From Zancudomyces culisetae (taxonomy: Eukaryota > Kickxellomycota > Harpellomycetes > Harpellales > Legeriomycetaceae), in assembly GCA_001969505.1 (NCBI GenBank), contig LSSK01000318.1, forward strand, positions 1 through 64,000: a stretch of DNA of 64,000 nt. Direction: 5' to 3'. A model generated the notes under the pieces. The model saw only the letters and a program-made list of their open reading frames with translations. It did not search any database and was not told the origin of the DNA. Positions 39,185 to 49,228 of the stretch are shown here, piece by piece (position 1 is the first letter of the stretch; the number at the start of each line of letters is the position of its first letter). A program made the translations under genes and the position numbers.

Positions 39185-40987
39185 ATGGATCTTTCATTTA
39201 TATCGAAACAGAAGACTAAAAAACAAGATGAAGAGTTGAAGGATGATCAACCTTTAGAAGAGACTATCCAAGTGAAACAACTATCCTCGTACGAGACGCT
39301 CTTTGACAGTGAAGGTGCTCCAACAATAAAAATAAGAGAAGACGACATTTTAGGCCCAATTTTGATGTATGTCGACTTGGATTTGTACACTGGAACGTGG
39401 AAAGGAAGCGTACTGCTACTGGTGCCCATTTCTGTACAAACGCCAACAGTAGAGTTTTACGATTCTCAATGTAACAGCAAGTTTATGGGTAGCCCAGTTA
39501 AGATAGGACAATATCAACAGTCGGTGTTTTATAGATACGATTTTTCGGTACCATTAGATGACTCTATTGACAAAAGAATTTCATATCAGATTAATGGTAC
39601 TTCCGAAACGTATGTATTTACTATTCCAAGCGTAAACAGTCCATGGAGGTGGACTTTTACGACCTGCAATGGGTGGTCGTCTAGTGTTTCAGAACAAAAA
39701 AAAAGTGAACTTGGAGGAAATGATGTGTTGTGGGCAGATATGCTAGAAAAACACCGAATAAATCCGTTTAATCTAATGATTGGTGGAGGAGATCAAATAT
39801 ACAATGATGGGATTTGGGAATCCGAAATATGGCACGAATTTATACATGCTGAGAAATCAAAAAGACAGGATCTTGAGTTTACTAGTGCAATGAGAAACTA
39901 TACAGAGGAATATTACTTTATAAACTATGTCAAATGCTTTTTTTACGCTGGGAAATTTACAGAAGCGCTAACAACAATACCATTTAGTTATATAATAGAT
40001 GATCACGACATTTTTGACGCTTGGGGTTCGTATCCAACTTATTTGCACACATCAAATATTTTTCAAGAAATAAAAAATGTTGCTTTTAAAAACTTTCTTT
40101 TGTTTCAGGCACATACAAACCACGAAATGTCAAGAGAACACGGGTATTTTGGACACAAAGGATACAATACGATTAAAAATATTGGTCCATATGTTAGCTT
40201 GGTAAGCATTGATACCAGATTTGAAAGGTCGTTGGAAAGAATTGTTTCAGAAGAGACGTATAATCAAATATTCGACAAATTGGAAGATATGCCACCATCT
40301 ACGAGACATTTGTTTGTATTGATGGGAATTCCAATTATTTATCCTCGGTTGACATATGTAGAGGAGGCTATGGGGTTCTTGTCAAGATCTAGTCTGATAA
40401 AAATGAACATATTTCAAAAGGAGGGTGCGTTTTCCAAACTTTTAAACGATTTCGGTGAACCTGAATTACTAGATGACCTCAATGACCATTGGACAGCAGG
40501 CTGTCATTTAGAGGAAAGAAAAGCGCTCGTATTACGGTTGCAAGAACTATCCAATCACAGAAAAGTACGGGTTACTTTTGTAGCGGGCGATGTTCATTGC
40601 TGTGGAGTTGGATGCTTTAAACAAAGCAATTCAGAGATACCCGAAGTGCAGGATTTTAGATACATGCCACAGATTATATCATCAGCCATTGTGAATTCCC
40701 CACCACCAAATGTAGTAATTAGGCTGCTTCACTTATCTTCAAAAAAGTATACCCTTGATAACTTTACATATGAAAAAATGGTGGATTTGTTTGTCAAAGA
40801 TGTCAATGGAAAAAACCCACCAAATAATAATAAGAAACTACTTGGTAGGCGCAATTATGCTTCCTTTGAGCAAATTAGCGATTCACAAAATATCTTGGTA
40901 AAAATAAATGTACAAAACGAGACCAATAATGGCACAGTCCCGTATGAGTACAAGATTGCGCCCTTGCAGTTGGGTAACGTTATTTGA
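39185..40987 (+). CDS. PhoD-like metallophosphatase-domain protein, paralogue 2
   Basis: A 600-residue single-exon paralogue of the 35312-37147 gene. It is collinear along its length, with the same motifs: IGGGDQIYNDG, IIDDHDIFDAWGSYP, VTFVAGDVHCCG and the C-terminal KNPPNNNKKLLGRRNYASF block. The N-terminal ~40 residues differ and are Lys/Glu-rich. All inferred metal ligands are kept, so both copies look catalytically competent. Codon usage and divergence suggest an old duplication. Substrate unknown. Confidence 0.82.
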   Translation: MDLSFISKQKTKKQDEELKDDQPLEETIQVKQLSSYETLFDSEGAPTIKIREDDILGPILMYVDLDLYTGTWKGSVLLLVPISVQTPTVEFYDSQCNSKFMGSPVKIGQYQQSVFYRYDFSVPLDDSIDKRISYQINGTSETYVFTIPSVNSPWRWTFTTCNGWSSSVSEQKKSELGGNDVLWADMLEKHRINPFNLMIGGGDQIYNDGIWESEIWHEFIHAEKSKRQDLEFTSAMRNYTEEYYFINYVKCFFYAGKFTEALTTIPFSYIIDDHDIFDAWGSYPTYLHTSNIFQEIKNVAFKNFLLFQAHTNHEMSREHGYFGHKGYNTIKNIGPYVSLVSIDTRFERSLERIVSEETYNQIFDKLEDMPPSTRHLFVLMGIPIIYPRLTYVEEAMGFLSRSSLIKMNIFQKEGAFSKLLNDFGEPELLDDLNDHWTAGCHLEERKALVLRLQELSNHRKVRVTFVAGDVHCCGVGCFKQSNSEIPEVQDFRYMPQIISSAIVNSPPPNVVIRLLHLSSKKYTLDNFTYEKMVDLFVKDVNGKNPPNNNKKLLGRRNYASFEQISDSQNILVKINVQNETNNGTVPYEYKIAPLQLGNVI

Positions 40988-42338
40988 AAACATTTCTTTG
41001 ATCTTTGAGTCATTTTTTAGGGTTTATGTTAAATAGAATCCGATATTGTGGGAATAAAACTGGTATTTGCTTTGAAATGGCATTTCATACCACATAAAGC
41101 GAATCAACCTTTGGTACCAGAACATATGAAATTAAATCCCGATCTGTGTTATAAATAAAGTGTGATTAAGAACTTTCTTTATGAATGACAAAGCGCTAAA
41201 ATGGTGTGTGTTGACGGTCATCTAAATACTGAAGCTGTGAGAATCAAAAATTGTTATTATGACTGTTGATCAATATTTGCGTTTATGAGTATAAAAAATT
41301 GGAAAGGAGAGTCATTTTTGTTACCAACTAACACGGCCAAGGAAAAGCGGAGCCACAATAACAGTAACCCCCAAATAAATGAGTAAACAAAAACCATCTT
41401 ACTTTGATAGGGAATTTTAAAGTGTGCATACAATAACTTTATCATTGGGTGGTATATTTTAGCATTAAAAGAAAAATGGCAAAAGTTTTTTGGTAAAACA
41501 GTAAACAATGGTATAAAGTGTATGTATTGAGTAAGAAGGTGTGTGTAAATGGACGCTGTATTTTTTAACTTTATTGTTTGACTAGAAAATATTCGTAATT
41601 ATTCGGAAAAATGACGAATATTTGCTCATTTCCTTTTTTTGCTTTTTATACAAAAAAGGACTTGTTATGAAAAATCAAAATATCCTCCTAAAGCTTTGTT
41701 CCATTCAAAAAAAATTTATGATGTCAAAATGGTGCATTTATGCAAATTATGGTGCCGATTAGATTGCAGCAAATTACAACAAGCCTGGTTGTTGGAGAAA
41801 GATAGTAAAACAATTTAAAAATGTTTCATTATAATTCGTGATTGGGACTCGAACATTAGCAATACTCAATAACAATCGACAAGAAAAATTGTAATTTCGG
41901 GTAGACTCATTGAAAAAAAAAACATCCATGTGTTGCTTTAGGATGTGGAGAGGGAGACGAGAAACGTAATTTCTTTAGTGAGCAACTAAGGTGTGATTTG
42001 TCTAGATGCACTTTAAATTACCAATTTTGAAAAAAAATTTAAAATATTGGGACTAGGGTGGTATCTATGTAAAAAATCCTACTGGGCCAGAGACCTGCAT
42101 AAACTGAATATTTATTGTAAGATTTGTTTTGTCAATACGGGAGAAGGGGGGGGAGGGTGTTATGTAATTATTTTTAGAACAAAAATGTTTGGGCTTGGAA
42201 AAAAAAATATATAAGGGGCAAGCAGAAGCCACATAATCCAACTAAACAATTCAGCAGTATTAAGCAGGAATATCGTTTGCTAAGACAAACATTGCACACA
42301 AAAAAGAGAAAAATCAGTGACATAACAAAATCAAAACA
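40988..42338. other. Spacer upstream of the ChaC gene
   Basis: 1.35 kb, no recognisable gene. A TATA box lies at 42208-42215. A poly-G stretch occurs near 42145. Confidence 0.5.
42208..42215 (+). promoter_or_regulatory. TATA box, ChaC gene
   Basis: TATATAAG about 125 bp before the ATG at 42339, a good match to a TATA element at a plausible distance for a fungal promoter. Confidence 0.5.
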
Positions 42339-43016
42339 ATGAGACAAGAGATAGAAGCAAAAGTAAATGAAGAGGGTTCAGAGGGTGTTTGGGTGTTTGG
42401 GTATGGTAGTTTGATATGGAAGGTGGACTTTCCCGTAGAAGAAAGACGTGTGGGTTACATAAAGGGCTTTGAGAGGAGGTTTTGGCAAAAGAGTCATGAC
42501 CACCGTGGAACGCCAGAGAAGCCAGGATATGTGGTGACATTAGTGGAAAACGAACAGCTAGCTGAGCTGGAAAAGAGCATAGGAGGACAATCAAAGTCCG
42601 GAGACGATGGCAAGTGTTATGGTGTAGTGTATAGAATAAAGAAGGGCCTAGAAAAAGAGGTTTTGGATCATCTGGATCACCGAGAAAAGGATGGGTACAC
42701 TGTTCACAAAGTCTGTGTATACAGCGACGAGCCTCGCGATGGATCAGAGGAAGAGCATGTTGTAGTGAAAGAGGCACTAGTATATATTGGACAGGCCGAA
42801 AACTCATCTTTTGCGGGACCCGTGACCAACGAGGAAGTGGCTAGAGTAATAGCAAATACAATAGGGCTTAGCGGAACCAACCAAGAGTATCTATTTAACT
42901 TGTGCGAGGCACTAAGAGGATTAACACCATCACATATGCTTGTAGATGACCATCTATTGGAGTTGGAGGGTCTGGTTCACAAGTTCATTATGTTGGAGTA
43001 CTGTATATCAGTATAA
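42339..43016 (+). CDS. GCG1: Glutathione-specific gamma-glutamylcyclotransferase (ChaC/Gcg1)
   Basis: Cleaves glutathione to 5-oxoproline and Cys-Gly in the cytosol. The 225-residue single-exon protein has the substrate-binding VFGYGSLIWK (19-28), the RRFWQKSHDHRGTPEKPG block, GVVYRI and LDHREKDGY, where Glu116 is the expected catalytic acid/base. Length fits the family (yeast Gcg1, 232). It converges on the FHA gene with a 262-bp spacer. A TATA box upstream suggests an inducible promoter (inference). Confidence 0.92.
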   Translation: MRQEIEAKVNEEGSEGVWVFGYGSLIWKVDFPVEERRVGYIKGFERRFWQKSHDHRGTPEKPGYVVTLVENEQLAELEKSIGGQSKSGDDGKCYGVVYRIKKGLEKEVLDHLDHREKDGYTVHKVCVYSDEPRDGSEEEHVVVKEALVYIGQAENSSFAGPVTNEEVARVIANTIGLSGTNQEYLFNLCEALRGLTPSHMLVDDHLLELEGLVHKFIMLEYCISV

Positions 43017-43278
43017 CCTAAAGATGGGTTAAGATTGTATTAATAAATAGATCAAGGATAAATGGAGAAAACGAAGAAACGTTCTGAGTTTTGATTTTTT
43101 TTTTAAAAAATTTTCATTTTATTGTACTAGTAAAACGGTATTTCAATGCATCTAATAATAAAAGCATATACGCATTATTTAAAATCGCTTGGTGTTACAT
43201 AAACGAGATGGCTGGAGAATGGTTGTATGGGTGTTTTTCCCAAGTTTTTGGAAGGAGTGTGGCAAGGAAAGTTGGTGG

Positions 43279-46200
43279 CTAGTATTTGTTCCTCACAGAT
43301 CTAGGATACCTGGGCTTTGGTATAGGAGGAACAGGCAATGGTTTCGAGTGGTTGGCGGAGGCGTGTTTCTGTGGAGATTTGACAACAATGTCTATGAGCA
43401 CCGAATGAGAGGTAGAAGCTGGAGCCTGTTTTTGGATCGGGTTTTTGGGAGTGGTCGTGTTTGCGGTTGTGGTAATGTTGACACTGGAGGAGCAGCTGTT
43501 CGATTTTTTTTTGATCGAGGATAACCCGATCGGACCAAAACTTCTTCTCTTGGGACCAGATGAATACGGATGAAGAGCTTGATTGGATGGGGTGATGGAA
43601 GCCATAATACTGTTTGGAAAGGAGGTTGATGGATTTGACGAAGAGGGAGATGTGCCTAATAGGCGACTGATAGCGCTAGAAATAGGTGGGAGTTTTGAAA
43701 GAGTAGAGGCGATACCAGAGTTACTAGACGTGATTGAATTTGGTGGTGCAGCCGTTAAGCTTGAGCTTTTGGCCCTTAGAGCACGCCTGTTTAAACCAAT
43801 TGATCTCTGTAAAGGGAGAGGTGTTGGTTTGGAGGAGGTGTTCGTAGCCGGATTGGATGAAAAGGAGTAGTTTGGAATTCTGATTATAGAAGGTGTTGTA
43901 GAAATACCATTAGTTGTATCAGCGTTTGGAGTTGATGGTGGTGGTGGTGAAGAGGATGTCGGAAGCGAACTGGATGGATCCTCGGTGTGAATATTTGTAG
44001 AACGGCTGTTGGTAATAGGCGACTGAGTATTTTCGCATATACTGGGTGATGAAGGTAGGGGGGTTTGGCTTGTGTGTTGGCTGCTGTGCACTTGTGATAG
44101 AACAACGTCTTTAGCAATAGGGCTACTGTCAAATATATTGTTATCAATATCAATAATGGCGTTACCGTTTGTAGGAGGTAGAGATGGTATAATTTCTGGA
44201 TTAAGTGTTTGTATTTTTATATAGTTTTCGAGGTAGTTCAGATAGTAAAACGAGTTAAAGGATTCACAGATATGAGTATTGGGCGGCGTTGGTAGCACAG
44301 AACTATTATCAAGTATACATGAGAGCGAGTGGTTACGATGAACCTTTTTGCGAAAAGAGTCATCATATGGCTTCTTTGTGCTAGTTACATTATCAGGATG
44401 GCAATTGTAATGCTCAGCAAAATCGAGCGAATTCACAAATTTATTGTACAATTCAGTATGATTTCCAGTATTAACTTTATTTTGTACAGGCACAATATCT
44501 TTGTATTCTTGTTCTTTTTGAGCTATTGGGTTGTTACAAAGATGAGTAGACAGCCTTGAGGATATTTCTTCCGAGAATACAGTCTCATTAAGATAATTAC
44601 AATCACTTTCCTCCTCTTTTTCCTGTTTCACTTTTCTTTCATCCACCTCTTTTTCATCCACCTCTTTTTCATCCACCTCTTTTTTATCCACCTCTTTTTT
44701 ATCCACCTCTTTTTCATCCTCCTCTTTTTGATCCTCTTTATTCTCTCTCTCCTCTTCCGAATACTCATTTTCAGATTCACCAAGCGAATAGTCAACAATA
44801 CTCCCATCGAGTACCATCGATACTTCCGGTTTAAGTTGCGAAAACTCGTTTGCATTGTCAAAATAATTTCTACTATCATCCCCATACTGTCCAGATAACT
44901 GTTCTGCCTGCTCATCATAGCTAGAGTAAATTGTAGCCTGTGTATCTTTTTCGTGGTCCCATCTCTGTGTGTCAAATTGCAATATCTCACCAAAGTCTAC
45001 GGTTGTTATTCTGGTTTTGTAACTGTTCACCTCAATTGGTTCCACCTGTGGAAAACACCTATCCACACCCTCTCCATCTAGTATTGGATCCGCTTCATTT
45101 TCTACATCCATTCTGCGGTCATTATTCGAAGGTGAGTTTATTTTTATGTTTCTACAGTTAACAACCACAATTTCAGTATCATGAATGTTAAGCATCCCTC
45201 CTGTTTTCACTTTATCTTTATCTCCACCACAATCCCCAAACGACCTGGTTTTCTCATCTGTATTATGAGTACTGCCAATTTTTAATGCAACGTTCTCAAA
45301 TGGAGCCCTGTAGCTCATTTGTTCCAGTTTAATTCGTTTTAAGCTTTTTTGTATTTCTATGTGGGTATTCCTCAATTCATTCATTTGCATTTCATTCATA
45401 TGTACACCAACATTGTTATTCAAATTGCCACAATCTTCGACCATATCTCCTGAACTCTGTACACTACTATTTTTACATCCTATATTAATACAATTTTCTT
45501 GCTGCTGTATACCAATTTCGCAAGGAGTCCCGTGTATTATATTCACATCTATGTCATCAGCACATTCAACATAACTGATATCGTTTGAGCTAATATCGTT
45601 GGTTCCGCTATTCTCAACATTCACACTAATTCTGGATTCTGTTCGATTTTTTTGCTTAACTTCTTCCACCCAGCTTGGAAAATTATCAACACACTTATTA
45701 CTACTGTTCCGCACTTCTATGTACATTTCAACGTCAGCTATCCACAGTCTAGTCGGCTTTTCAAACTGAACCCTTTCCTTATCTTTAATTCTGTTACTAA
45801 AATTATCAACAGATACTCCATTCTTGGTCTTTAGAGCCTTTATCTCGATTTTGTTTCCCTCAGCGCTAACTATTATTTTTGCATGCTTATTAGATACACG
45901 TTTAGAATTGAGCTTGATTTGTGACTCGCTACTTCTTCCAACCAAATACTCCACTTCATTAACAACTTTGCCCCCCTCCCATTCAATGTTGTATACCATG
46001 AATATCTTTTCCTTTTCATTATCGTCAACGTGATCTTTTACGTATACTGTATACCTAACATTCGAGTCTTTGTAATCACTACTATCTACAACATTATTGA
46101 CCACCCGTTTCAAGCCAATCCGTTGTATACGTTCGCTGCTTGCTCCTCGCTCTATTTGATCAAGTTCACCGTAAAAATCACTGCTGGAATCTCTAATTGT

Positions 46201-46605
46201 TATCTTTCCCACGCCTTTATTTTCAGTTCTCTTAACCATATCCAGTCCTTGAGGTCGATTATCACAAATAACCACTTCGACCTTCATGTCCCTTCCGCTT
46301 CTTTCTTTCCCGCTGTAGTCCACGTTTACAGGTTTATTATTTTTTTCTGAAATCATATTATTTGAAATATAGTTTATCTTTTCAGGCCTGATACGATCGC
46401 AATTGCTGGCCAAGAATTCTAAATCAAGGGTCTTTGGAAAAGTTCGGACAAAATTCTTTCTCTTTCTAATCTCTTGTCGGTGTTTCCCCAGCTCATACTC
46501 TTCACGCTCCTTGTCATCCCCAAGCGGTGTCTTTAGTCTTATCTTTTCATTATCGACAAGCTCCAACCGTTTTCTGGATGGGATTTTTATTGTGTGTAAC
46601 TTCAT
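43279..46605 (-). CDS. Large FHA-domain protein, function unknown
   Basis: An 1108-residue single-exon protein. A forkhead-associated phosphothreonine-binding domain sits at about 198-298: VGR (222-224), SNKH (238-241) and NG (262-263) match the canonical G-R, S-x-x-H and N-G residues. The rest is low complexity: an acidic middle with five-residue EVDKK/EVDEK repeats (about 620-655) and a Ser/Pro/Thr-rich C-terminal third with many SP/TP sites. Such proteins often act in the DNA-damage response or cell-cycle scaffolding. There is no kinase, BRCT or RING domain, so the role is open. The coding strand changes from purine-rich to pyrimidine-rich around 44500. Confidence 0.72.
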   Translation of the reverse strand: MKLHTIKIPSRKRLELVDNEKIRLKTPLGDDKEREEYELGKHRQEIRKRKNFVRTFPKTLDLEFLASNCDRIRPEKINYISNNMISEKNNKPVNVDYSGKERSGRDMKVEVVICDNRPQGLDMVKRTENKGVGKITIRDSSSDFYGELDQIERGASSERIQRIGLKRVVNNVVDSSDYKDSNVRYTVYVKDHVDDNEKEKIFMVYNIEWEGGKVVNEVEYLVGRSSESQIKLNSKRVSNKHAKIIVSAEGNKIEIKALKTKNGVSVDNFSNRIKDKERVQFEKPTRLWIADVEMYIEVRNSSNKCVDNFPSWVEEVKQKNRTESRISVNVENSGTNDISSNDISYVECADDIDVNIIHGTPCEIGIQQQENCINIGCKNSSVQSSGDMVEDCGNLNNNVGVHMNEMQMNELRNTHIEIQKSLKRIKLEQMSYRAPFENVALKIGSTHNTDEKTRSFGDCGGDKDKVKTGGMLNIHDTEIVVVNCRNIKINSPSNNDRRMDVENEADPILDGEGVDRCFPQVEPIEVNSYKTRITTVDFGEILQFDTQRWDHEKDTQATIYSSYDEQAEQLSGQYGDDSRNYFDNANEFSQLKPEVSMVLDGSIVDYSLGESENEYSEEERENKEDQKEEDEKEVDKKEVDKKEVDEKEVDEKEVDERKVKQEKEEESDCNYLNETVFSEEISSRLSTHLCNNPIAQKEQEYKDIVPVQNKVNTGNHTELYNKFVNSLDFAEHYNCHPDNVTSTKKPYDDSFRKKVHRNHSLSCILDNSSVLPTPPNTHICESFNSFYYLNYLENYIKIQTLNPEIIPSLPPTNGNAIIDIDNNIFDSSPIAKDVVLSQVHSSQHTSQTPLPSSPSICENTQSPITNSRSTNIHTEDPSSSLPTSSSPPPPSTPNADTTNGISTTPSIIRIPNYSFSSNPATNTSSKPTPLPLQRSIGLNRRALRAKSSSLTAAPPNSITSSNSGIASTLSKLPPISSAISRLLGTSPSSSNPSTSFPNSIMASITPSNQALHPYSSGPKRRSFGPIGLSSIKKKSNSCSSSVNITTTANTTTPKNPIQKQAPASTSHSVLIDIVVKSPQKHASANHSKPLPVPPIPKPRYPRSVRNKY
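44635..44735. repeat. 15-bp tandem repeat encoding EVDKK/EVDEK
   Basis: About six or seven units of cacctctttttcatc (plus strand) encode pentapeptide repeats in the FHA protein. Units differ by point changes. Confidence 0.8.
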
Positions 46606-47296
46606 TTTTTTTATCGCATCAGTTTAGTTGGTATATTGATTTTAAGTGATGTAAAAATATAAATGATTGATTTCCATACCCAAAAGATTTGATCGTGCCA
46701 CCAAAATAAAATTTTCGGAATAGTTACTCCAAGTTCTTATAGTACTTGATTCTATAATTTTTTTGTATTCGAATTTTTATTATGCTTGATGTCTTTCATA
46801 ATCTCAAAAAAGCAGTGACAATATGCTGATTGTCTATATATTACAAGAATTAAGGCTGTTAAAATGTTTAGGTAGTTAGTATGTACTATTCTAAATTTTC
46901 TTTTTTGACTGCTTGATTGCTACTTTAGAATTTGTTGGTGTTAGTTTTAGTTGAGGTTCAAGACCAAACAAACGGTTATTGAATTATAGGATTTATAAGA
47001 ACTTTTCTGGCCTGGTTTTATTTCTTTCAGCAATTTACCAGAAAAATTTGCAATTGTCCAATTGAGACTGGGTAAGTTCTGCGAGTTCTTTAGCTAGCTA
47101 AATTAGTGCCTTGAAAGTACTGGCCAGAAATGGAAAATGATTTTCAGAATTACCAAACTAAACAAATATCCTCATACAAAAGCTAATAATTGATTCAAAT
47201 CAAATAATTGAAATTTCAGAAACAACACTGTTTTATGTTTTTAAAGTGCCTTAAATCACTCTATTTGTAAATATTCGAGATTTATAGATACTCAAA
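46606..47296. promoter_or_regulatory. Divergent spacer between the FHA and RPP40-like genes
   Basis: A 691-bp spacer holding the 5' ends of both genes. AT-rich, with no specific element recognised. Confidence 0.4.
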
Positions 47297-49004
47297 ATGA
47301 GCAGCCATATTCCTATGCCACATACCAAACACGGAAAGAGTAAGCTTTTTGTGAAACTTTCGGCATTGAACAGCAAAAGCAATATTGCGAGCAAGACTGT
47401 GAATGAATTTCCATTTAACAGCAAGGTATCTTGATTATTCCCGCTACATCTTTCATTTACTGTGTCATTGCCTTTCGCTTGTAATAAGTTATCACATGGA
47501 TAATATTCTAACTCTTATTCTGTACAATAAAATTAGGTTAATTTTATACTATTTCAGGAGGGGTTAAAGGAAAAAAACATACAGGAAAGAGCAAAAATAC
47601 TAAACGAGATTGGCTTACAGAGATGCTTTTATTACAAGGCGAGTTTTCCTCTCTTATTGTTTTTGGAGCCAACGTTCATGGAAAAATACATTTTAACAGG
47701 TAAATACTTGATTTTTATGAAAACAAAAGGCGGGATAGAATCAAGTTATTGAATCAATATCAATAGTTCAACCTTTGTTTTCATATTAAAATATAGGATC
47801 TCTGGTTGCACTACAAACTAATTGTAAAATCGATTCTGAAAATGTTATTGCGCTCGACGGAAGAGGTAAAACGACAACATAACGCTAGTACATTTTATTC
47901 TCTCGAGTATAAAGTAGCTAAAACTTTTTTCTATTGTTAGGAACACTGATTTTGAATTTGGTTAAGGACACTTATGAAGAAGCCGGTCTTTTGGGGAAAC
48001 CATCACCCTTTCCGGTTGGTGAAGAAAAAAGATTCTGTAAGCGAATCTGCATTTATTTATATGTTGGTTGATTTCCTACCCTATTTTTCTACTCGAGTAG
48101 TCAAAGGAGAGGCTGATTGTTTTATATTTATCAATAATAGTTGTAAAAGTGGATTTAACGGCAAAAAGCATGAGACCAGGTCAAAAGCAATATGAGCGGC
48201 TGAAATTTACCTTTACAAAAGTTTTAACTGATATCTACGAATTTGATATGGTTTACACCAACAAAGGTTAGTGACGATTTTTACTGTCCCTTTAATCCGT
48301 CTTTTTCTATTTCTTAATGTGAATGGTATTTAATAGAGTTGGGAGCCGATCAACTGCCTCAAGAAATAAACCTAAGTAGCTTTGAGGGCGTCAAAAATGC
48401 CGAACTAGTCAACTGTAGTTGGAAATCAGTATTTCCAGATGACCATATAATAAAAACTCCCCATATATTGACGAAAATAACCGATCACAATCTGTTCAAC
48501 TCGGGTCAAAATGAAACCTCGGAGTGTAGTGAGATTATGGAATGGCTGGGGTTGGTGGTTGAAAACTCTGAGTGGCTAAGAAAAAAGTCCAACGAGCCAT
48601 ATATTTCGGTGTATGACGTACCAGAGCCATATTACTTGGATAGTGTGGCTGTTTTCAGCATACAGGGGCTGATTAGCTCGGAATTCATTCAATCTTGTAT
48701 AGAAAAAATAAGGTAACTAAAGGTTGTGCCAACTTGTCACAGTGCCTTTTCCCTAACGTTTACATAAACACGTTCTGACTTGAGCTTAGATTTATAACAA
48801 CTATGGATAACTATTAAATTTAGGAATAGGACAAACTACTTTGGAATGGTAGTTTGGGGATTTGAGGATTCTCCAATCTCCTGGCTTGGTAGGCAACATA
48901 GCTTCTCGACCAGCGGCGAAAACCTGTATGTGCAGCTGAGAAACTACGACCAAAACTCGTGCATTACTTTTAAGCAATGTTGTTCGTGGGATGAGGCTTC
49001 ATAG
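47297..49004 (+). CDS. RPP40: RNase P/MRP subunit p40 (RPP40-like), seven exons
   Basis: Exons 47297-47425, 47558-47699, 47797-47865, 47941-48036, 48141-48266, 48337-48712 and 48824-49004 all join with GT-AG sites and matching phase, giving 372 residues (human RPP40 363). Family motifs are GTLILNLVKDTYEEAGLLGK, VKVDLTAKSMRPGQKQYERL and the C-terminal MVVWGFEDSPISWLGRQHSF. RPP40 is a protein subunit of nuclear RNase P, which trims tRNA 5' ends. Budding yeast lacks an obvious orthologue, so its presence supports an early-diverging fungus. Introns are 75-132 nt. It converges on the CCDC137-like gene. Confidence 0.85.
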
Positions 49005-49228
49005 TTTGTTTTTTTTCCAACCTTTTCTTGTTTAATTGACATATTATTGTTTGATTTGTCACTATTAGAATAATTTGTTATTGAGTTGATTGTATATAGA
49101 CCTAAAAGTAAAGCAGTATATCTAATAACTATTTACAACTTATCAGTTAGTAAAACCAGCAATCTAAAAAAACAAAACGTTATGGATGAGCAAACATAAA
49201 CACAAAAAGCACCTAAAACACAGAAAAA

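Noticed and set aside
41257-41508. An 83-codon minus-strand hydrophobic ORF
   Set aside because: AT-rich, no family resemblance, no supporting context.
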